From: Desulfobacteraceae bacterium
GTDB taxonomy: Bacteria > Desulfobacterota > Desulfobulbia > Desulfobulbales > Desulfobulbaceae
Reading direction: 5' to 3'
Length of the DNA stretch: 9,230 bases
Assembly (NCBI GenBank): GCA_022837185.1
Contig: JALHJD010000107.1
Span: 1 to 9,230, forward strand
Shown here: positions 5,021 to 9,230 of the stretch, one piece after another
Numbering within the stretch: the first letter of the stretch is position 1
Layout: the number at the start of each line of letters is the position of its first letter
The notes under the pieces: generated by a model
Database searches by the model: none
What the model saw: only the letters and a program-made list of their open reading frames with translations
What the model was told of the DNA's origin: nothing
Translations under genes and position numbers: made by a program

Positions 5021-6221
5021 CAACCCCCAATACGACCCTCTGCACGCCCTCTATGCCCAGGCCCTGGATCTCCATCAACAGGGCCGGCCGGTCGAGGCCA
5101 TCAGCCTCTATGCCCAGGTGGCCGAACAGGCCCCCGATGTGATGGATGTGCACTACAATCTCGGACTGGCCTATTTTCAGACCGAGCAGTTCAGCCGGGC
5201 GGTCACGGCTTACAGCCGGGCCGCCGAACTGTGCCCGGATGACGAAGATATCTTGTACAATCTCGGCCTGGCCTATAAAAAGGGCAACCGGTTCGTCGAG
5301 GCGGAAAAGGCCTACCTGAAGGCGCTGGAGCTGGCGCCCTCCGACCCCGACATCCGCTACAATCTCGGGTGCTGCTACCGGGATGCTGGTGAGATCGATG
5401 CGGCCCGCTCGGTTTTCGCCCGGCTGGTCGACATGGCCCCGGACCACCTGCCGGCCCTGAACAACCTGGCCTACCTGCACCACCTGGCGGGCGACTACGA
5501 CATGGCCCGCGAGATGTATGGAAAAATTGTGCAACTGGACCCTGAACATGCCTCGGCCCGGTACATGCATTCCGTTCTCATCGGCGCCCCGGTCGATGTG
5601 CCGCCCCCGGAATACATTCGTTCTCTTTTCGACCACTACAGCCACACCTTTGAAGAAAACCTGATCAATGACCTGGGATATAATCTCTATCTCGATCTCC
5701 GCATCCAGTTCGACAGAATCGAGCCGAAAAAAAGAATCCATGACCACTGCCTTGATCTCGGCTGCGGCACGGGTCTGGCCGGGGAGGCGTTTCGCACCGC
5801 GTGCCGGGAGCTGTCCGGAGTCGATCTCTCCGAAAAAATGATCGAACAGGCGGCGGCAAAGCAGATCTACACGAGCCTCCACACGGAAGAGATCGTCACC
5901 TTTCTCCGCCATGCCGAAACGGTATACGACCTGTTTGTCGCGGCCGACGTGCTGATCTACCGGGGGGATCTGCACCCCCTCTTCGAAGCGGCCGCCCGGC
6001 GCGCTTCGCCGGACGCGCTGTTCTGCCTGTCCATCGAAAAGGCCGAGGAGGACAACTGGATGCTTCAGCCCACGGGCCGGTATGCCCACCATCCGGACTA
6101 TGTCAGGAAAACCGCCGGCGAGTCCGGCTGGATTGAACTGCTGGCCGAAAACACCCTCAGCCGCAGGGAAGGCGACCAATGGGTCAGAGGGACCGTTTTT
6201 GTCCTGGGCAGGAGGAACTGA
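5013..6221 (+). CDS. TPR-repeat/class I SAM methyltransferase fusion
   Basis: A 402-residue protein. Five 34-residue TPRs run from about residue 8 to 177, each ending in a conserved proline at 41, 75, 109, 143 and 177, with the NLGLAY-type helix A signature. A PPPEYIRSLFDHYSHTFEENL linker (about 192-212), typical of bacterial TPR-methyltransferases, leads to the Rossmann domain. Motif I is LDLGCGTG (247-254) and the acidic end of strand 2 is D271 in SGVDLS. A further strand, YDLFVAADVLIY, would be motif IV/post-motif. The TPRs probably bind a protein or peptide partner and the C-terminal domain transfers a methyl group from SAM; the target is unknown. There is no Shine-Dalgarno before the ATG, which lies inside the radical SAM gene, so translation is probably coupled. 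The stop overlaps the ATPase start by one base. Confidence 0.85.
   Translation: MSNNPQYDPLHALYAQALDLHQQGRPVEAISLYAQVAEQAPDVMDVHYNLGLAYFQTEQFSRAVTAYSRAAELCPDDEDILYNLGLAYKKGNRFVEAEKAYLKALELAPSDPDIRYNLGCCYRDAGEIDAARSVFARLVDMAPDHLPALNNLAYLHHLAGDYDMAREMYGKIVQLDPEHASARYMHSVLIGAPVDVPPPEYIRSLFDHYSHTFEENLINDLGYNLYLDLRIQFDRIEPKKRIHDHCLDLGCGTGLAGEAFRTACRELSGVDLSEKMIEQAAAKQIYTSLHTEEIVTFLRHAETVYDLFVAADVLIYRGDLHPLFEAAARRASPDALFCLSIEKAEEDNWMLQPTGRYAHHPDYVRKTAGESGWIELLAENTLSRREGDQWVRGTVFVLGRRN
6210..6215 (+). promoter_or_regulatory. Shine-Dalgarno fixing the ATPase start
   Basis: AGGAGG, 5 bases before the ATG at 6221 and inside the last codons of the TPR-methyltransferase gene. It decides against the in-frame ATG at 6179, which would add 14 residues encoded within the upstream gene and has no such site. 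Confidence 0.75.
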
Positions 6222-8929
6222 TGCCCCCCGCCGCCGACCGCCACTGGCACAACCTGTCCGTAGAGGAGACCGCCGACCGGTGGCGGGCCGACACCGGCCG
6301 CGGCCTGGATGAAAACGAGGCGGAGCAGCGCCTGGCAGAGCACGGCCCCAACAGCATCACCACCCGGAAGACGGAAAGCTCTTTTGTCCGGTTTCTCCGC
6401 CAGTTCCATCAGCCCCTCATCTATATCCTCATCGGCTCCGGCATCATCACCGCCCTGCTGGGGGAATGGATCGACTCCTCGGTCATCTTCGGGGTGGTCC
6501 TGGCCAACGCCGTGGTCGGCTATCTCCAGGAGTCCAAGGCGGTCCATGCCCTGACCGCCCTGGCCCGGACCATGACCAGCGAGGCGACGGTGGTGCGCGG
6601 CGGCGATAAAACGCGCATCCCCTCCCATCAGGTTGTACCCGGCGATATCGTCCTCTTGGAGTCCGGCGACAAGGTTCCCGCGGATTTGCGGCTGGTTGAC
6701 GAACGCGGTCTGCAGATCGACGAATCGGCCCTGACCGGCGAATCCCAACCCGTGGACAAGTCCGTCGCTGTCCTTGACGAGGAGACCGAACTTGCCAGCC
6801 GCCTGAACATGGCCTATGCCACGACCCTGGTGACCCACGGCCAGGCCAGGGGAATCGTCGTGGCCACCGGCGACGCGACCGAGGTGGGCCGGATTTCCCA
6901 GCTTATTGCCTCGGCCAGCGAACTGGAAACCCCCCTGACGCGGAAGATCGCCGCGTTCAGTCATCTTCTGCTGTACCTGATCCTGGGCCTTGCAGCTGTC
7001 ACCGTCGCCATAGGCCTCATCCGCGGCCAGGGTATGTTTGACATGTTCATGGCCGCGGTGGCCCTTGCCGTCGGAGCCATCCCCGAAGGATTGCCCGCGG
7101 CAGTGACCATCACCCTGGCCATCGGCGTCTCGCGCATGGCCCGGCGCAAGGCCATCATCCGCAAGCTTCCGGCAGTGGAAACACTGGGCAGCACGACCGT
7201 CATCTGTTCGGACAAAACCGGAACCCTCACGGAAAACAAGATGACCGTTCAGGCCGTCCTGGCCGGCGGCACAATGTACTCCGTGAGCGGCGGCGGATAC
7301 GATCCCGGCAAGGGAGATATCACCCACGAGGGGAACCGGGTGGAGGCCGCCGACCATCCCGCTCTGTTCCGCTGCCTGCTGGCCGGAGTGGTATGCAACG
7401 ACAGCCTCCTGAAGGAAAACGGCGGAATCTGGCAGGTCCAGGGCGATCCCACCGAGGGCGCGCTGCTCGCGGCCGCCGGCAAGGGCGGCCTGGAACTCGA
7501 TATCGACCGCCATCGGCTGCAGCGTCTCGACACCCTGCCCTTTGACTCCGGCCGCAAATACATGGCCACCCTGGTGCGCGGCGACGAGGACGGAACCGGC
7601 ACATTGTTTGTCAAGGGCGGTGTGGAAGTCATGCTTGAGGCGTGCACACAACAGCTCGACGGCTCCGGGAAGGAAGTTTCCATCGATGCCGCCGAAATCC
7701 ATGGTCAGGTGGAGAAAATGGCCGCGGATGGTCTGCGGGTCCTGGCCTTTGCCATGAAGAAGGAGGACACGGAGTCCGATCGGATCGACCCGGAGAAAAC
7801 CCTGTCAGGCCTGACCTTCCTCGGGCTGCAGGGAATGATGGATCCGCCGCGGCAAGAAGCCTTTGAGGCGGTGGAGACCTGTCAGCGGGCCGGGATACTG
7901 GTCAAAATGATCACCGGCGACCACGCCCTGACCGCCAAGGCCATTGCCGGCAGGCTGGGCATTATCGATTCCGGGTCGGAGGACCGGGAAAGGAGAGGGA
8001 TCATCACCGGCAGCGAACTGGCGAAGGTGTCCGATGAAGACCTTGCCGATGTCGCGCACAATACCTCCGTCTTTGCCCGGACCACCCCGGAGCAGAAACT
8101 CCGGCTGGTCATGGCCCTGCAGGGACGGAACCATGTGGTCGCCATGACCGGCGACGGCGTCAATGATGCCCCGGCATTGAAACGGGCGGATATCGGCGTA
8201 GCCATGGGAGTCAATGGCACCGAGGTCGCCAAGGAGGCAGCGGCCATGGTCTTGACCGATGACAATTTCAGTTCGATCGAGGCGGCGGTCGAGGAGGGCC
8301 GGGGCGTCTTTGACAACCTGACCAAGTATATCGTCTGGACCCTGCCGACCAATATCGGCGAGGGACTGGTCATCATCGCCGCCATCTTTCTCGGCATCAC
8401 CCTGCCCATCCTTCCCGTCCAGATACTGTGGATCAACATGACCACCGCCGGCTTCCTCGGCCTGATGCTGGCCTTTGAACCCAAAGAGCCCGGCATCATG
8501 CTGCGGCCGCCACGGCATCCGGACACACCTATCCTGACCCGGCAGCTCAGCATCCGTATAGCCCTGGTCGGCCTCCTCCTGCTGATCAGCACCTTTATCC
8601 TCTTTCACATCGAACTGCGGCAGGGCGCCACTCTCGAGCAGGCCAGGACCGTCGCGGTCAACACCTTCGTGGTCGTCGAGCTCTTCTATCTGTTCAACTG
8701 CCGCTCCCTGACCAAGTCGCCTTTTGCCCTCGGCTTTTTCACCAACCTGTGGGTGATGGGCGGCGCCGGGCTTATGCTGCTGATCCAGCTCGTGTACACC
8801 TATCTTCCCGTCATGAACCGGCTTTTCCAGAGCGCCCCCATCTCGGGCCGGGCCTGGCTGTATATCGCCTGCGCCGGATTGCTCTCCAGTCTTGTCGTGG
8901 AGGTGGAGAAGAAGCTTACGGCACAATGA
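6221..8929 (+). CDS. P2-type cation-transporting ATPase (Ca2+-pump-like, CtpF/PacL group)
   Basis: A 902-residue, full-length inner-membrane pump. Order: cation-ATPase N-terminal domain (about 8-60), M1-M2, actuator domain with TGES (172-175), M3-M4 with PEGLP (288-292), phosphorylated D331 in DKTGT, nucleotide-binding domain with KGG (465-467), hinge TGDGVNDAP (643-651) and M5-M10. Aligned by eye to SERCA, the ion-site residues E309, N768, E771, N796, T799 and E908 correspond to E289, N711, E714, N739, T742 and E820, but the SERCA Asp800 position is Ala743 (NMTTA). From memory, NMTTA is usual in the bacterial CtpF-like clade, so this probably marks the subgroup rather than a defect. The likely cargo is Ca2+ or another cation exported with ATP hydrolysis. 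It is the last gene of the overlapping set. Confidence 0.92.
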   Translation: MPPAADRHWHNLSVEETADRWRADTGRGLDENEAEQRLAEHGPNSITTRKTESSFVRFLRQFHQPLIYILIGSGIITALLGEWIDSSVIFGVVLANAVVGYLQESKAVHALTALARTMTSEATVVRGGDKTRIPSHQVVPGDIVLLESGDKVPADLRLVDERGLQIDESALTGESQPVDKSVAVLDEETELASRLNMAYATTLVTHGQARGIVVATGDATEVGRISQLIASASELETPLTRKIAAFSHLLLYLILGLAAVTVAIGLIRGQGMFDMFMAAVALAVGAIPEGLPAAVTITLAIGVSRMARRKAIIRKLPAVETLGSTTVICSDKTGTLTENKMTVQAVLAGGTMYSVSGGGYDPGKGDITHEGNRVEAADHPALFRCLLAGVVCNDSLLKENGGIWQVQGDPTEGALLAAAGKGGLELDIDRHRLQRLDTLPFDSGRKYMATLVRGDEDGTGTLFVKGGVEVMLEACTQQLDGSGKEVSIDAAEIHGQVEKMAADGLRVLAFAMKKEDTESDRIDPEKTLSGLTFLGLQGMMDPPRQEAFEAVETCQRAGILVKMITGDHALTAKAIAGRLGIIDSGSEDRERRGIITGSELAKVSDEDLADVAHNTSVFARTTPEQKLRLVMALQGRNHVVAMTGDGVNDAPALKRADIGVAMGVNGTEVAKEAAAMVLTDDNFSSIEAAVEEGRGVFDNLTKYIVWTLPTNIGEGLVIIAAIFLGITLPILPVQILWINMTTAGFLGLMLAFEPKEPGIMLRPPRHPDTPILTRQLSIRIALVGLLLLISTFILFHIELRQGATLEQARTVAVNTFVVVELFYLFNCRSLTKSPFALGFFTNLWVMGGAGLMLLIQLVYTYLPVMNRLFQSAPISGRAWLYIACAGLLSSLVVEVEKKLTAQ

Positions 8930-8939
8930 AGTAAGCCCA

Positions 8940-8954
8940 CCCGGCTTCGCCGGG
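8940..8954 (+). terminator. Short hairpin after the ATPase gene
   Basis: CCCGGC-TTC-GCCGGG, a 6-bp GC stem beginning 11 bases after the ATPase stop codon. It could act as the 3' end of the operon, but no T tract follows. The same hairpin opens composite repeat copy A (71-85), so it may be there as part of the repeat rather than as a dedicated terminator. Confidence 0.35.
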
Positions 8955-8960
8955 AGTTGG

Positions 8961-8995
8961 CAGTCGGCAGTCGGCAGTCGGCAGTCGGCAGTCGG
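8961..8995 (+). repeat. Perfect heptamer array, CAGTCGG x5
   Basis: Five exact consecutive copies of CAGTCGG, followed after a short gap by CAGAAGC, GGGAAGC and AGGAAGA (9004-9024). It occupies the position of the 101-135 heptamer tract in copy A. Perfect identity among units suggests recent expansion and a copy number that may vary between strains. Confidence 0.85.
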
Positions 8996-9068
8996 GGGCA
9001 TTTCAGAAGCGGGAAGCAGGAAGAGAGTTTGCAGCTTCGCTGATGGTTTGAAGAACCGCTCGCCCGGC

Positions 9069-9145
9069 GTAGGTTGGGGTGAGTTCACGAACCCCAACAA
9101 TTTCAGTCGGTTGCGTTGGGGTTCGCGAGGATCACCCCAACCTCT
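9069..9145. repeat. REP doublet, partly degenerate second arm
   Basis: Arm 1 (9069-9098) starts with GTAG and folds by GTTGGGG (9073-9079) with CCCCAAC (9092-9098). Arm 2 folds by GTTGGGG (9115-9121) with CCCCAAC (9135-9141). Compared with 180-255, arm 2 has one extra loop base and ends in CTCT instead of CTAC, so its GTAG tetranucleotide is lost. The 16-base centre has the same length as in copy A. Confidence 0.7.
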
Positions 9146-9230
9146 CATAGCCCAGTCAAGTATTAAAATAAGAGCATTTTACCTGGCATTTGAGTGCACG
9201 AAAGTTATAGCCCTGTAGAGGATGGGACAC
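9146..9230. other. AT-richer stretch, nothing recognised
   Basis: The sequence is clearly AT-richer than the rest of the window, with no open frame of coding character, no tRNA and no clear promoter. It may lead into a gene beyond the right edge. Confidence 0.4.

Larger units (their letters stand above)
8940..9145 (+). repeat. Composite dispersed repeat, copy B (right flank)
   Basis: Direct-orientation counterpart of 71-256: hairpin (8940-8954), GAGTTGG stretch, 7-bp array (8961-8995), a further degenerate heptamer run (9004-9024), the 53-bp core (9027-9079) and the REP doublet (9069-9145). It is longer than copy A mainly because of the extra heptamers. It contains no gene. The start lies only 11 bases beyond the ATPase stop codon. 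Confidence 0.75.

Noticed and set aside
6098..7702. Long minus-strand open frame (534 codons) opposite the ATPase; similar ones at 4986-6179 and 7805-9148
   Set aside because: Antisense to unmistakable P-type ATPase and TPR-methyltransferase domains, no recognisable domain; explained by codon bias.
71..9145. Composite transposon or integrated element
   Set aside because: No transposase, integrase or tRNA attachment site and no target duplication could be identified; only the direct repeats are supported.
9184..9198. TGGCAT...TGCA, sigma-54 promoter look-alike
   Set aside because: Only 9 bases separate GG from GC, whereas sigma-54 requires 10; spacing is strict for this factor.

Overview
The window is GC-rich bacterial DNA with six protein genes, nearly all in the middle, and repeat-rich non-coding DNA at both ends. 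Gene content and repeat style (TPR-methyltransferase, radical SAM protein, P2-type cation pump, zinc-ribbon proteins, GTAG-type palindromic repeats, heptamer arrays) would suit a Desulfobacterota/deltaproteobacterial-type Gram-negative. No marker gene fixes the taxonomy, so this is only a guess. The first gene encodes a protein with a signal peptide.

Left flank (1-357): no gene. It holds a hairpin repeat, a composite repeat (copy A, 71-256) ending in a GTAG-type REP doublet, two blocks of 7-bp repeats, and a perfect 10-bp-stem hairpin directly after the stop codon of the first gene. Next comes a small minus-strand gene (358-753) for a Met-rich exported protein with four regularly spaced cysteines. 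A 249-bp divergent spacer (754-1002) contains a near-consensus -10 box for the rightward genes.

Transcription unit 1, rightward (1003-3372): an SPFH/band-7 protein with three C-terminal zinc ribbons, then with zero spacing a protein with two zinc ribbons and no recognised function. The pair recalls the Bacillus YdjG/YdjI neighbourhood.

Transcription unit 2, rightward (3465-8929): a strong promoter-like element at 3383-3411 precedes four genes whose ends overlap by 4, 8 and 1 bases. They encode a TadA-like nucleoside deaminase, a radical SAM protein with a cysteine-rich SPASM-like tail, a fusion of five TPRs to a class I methyltransferase, and a P2-type cation ATPase. The first three look like nucleoside-, peptide- or protein-modifying enzymes; the shared substrate, if any, cannot be told from the sequence. 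The ATPase probably pumps Ca2+ or a similar cation and may simply be co-transcribed.

Right flank (8930-9230): no gene. It holds composite repeat copy B, with the same hairpin, heptamer tract, 53-bp core and REP doublet in the same order and orientation as copy A. The two copies bracket the whole gene cluster as direct repeats about 8.9 kb apart. No tRNA, rRNA, CRISPR array, transposase or integrase was seen.
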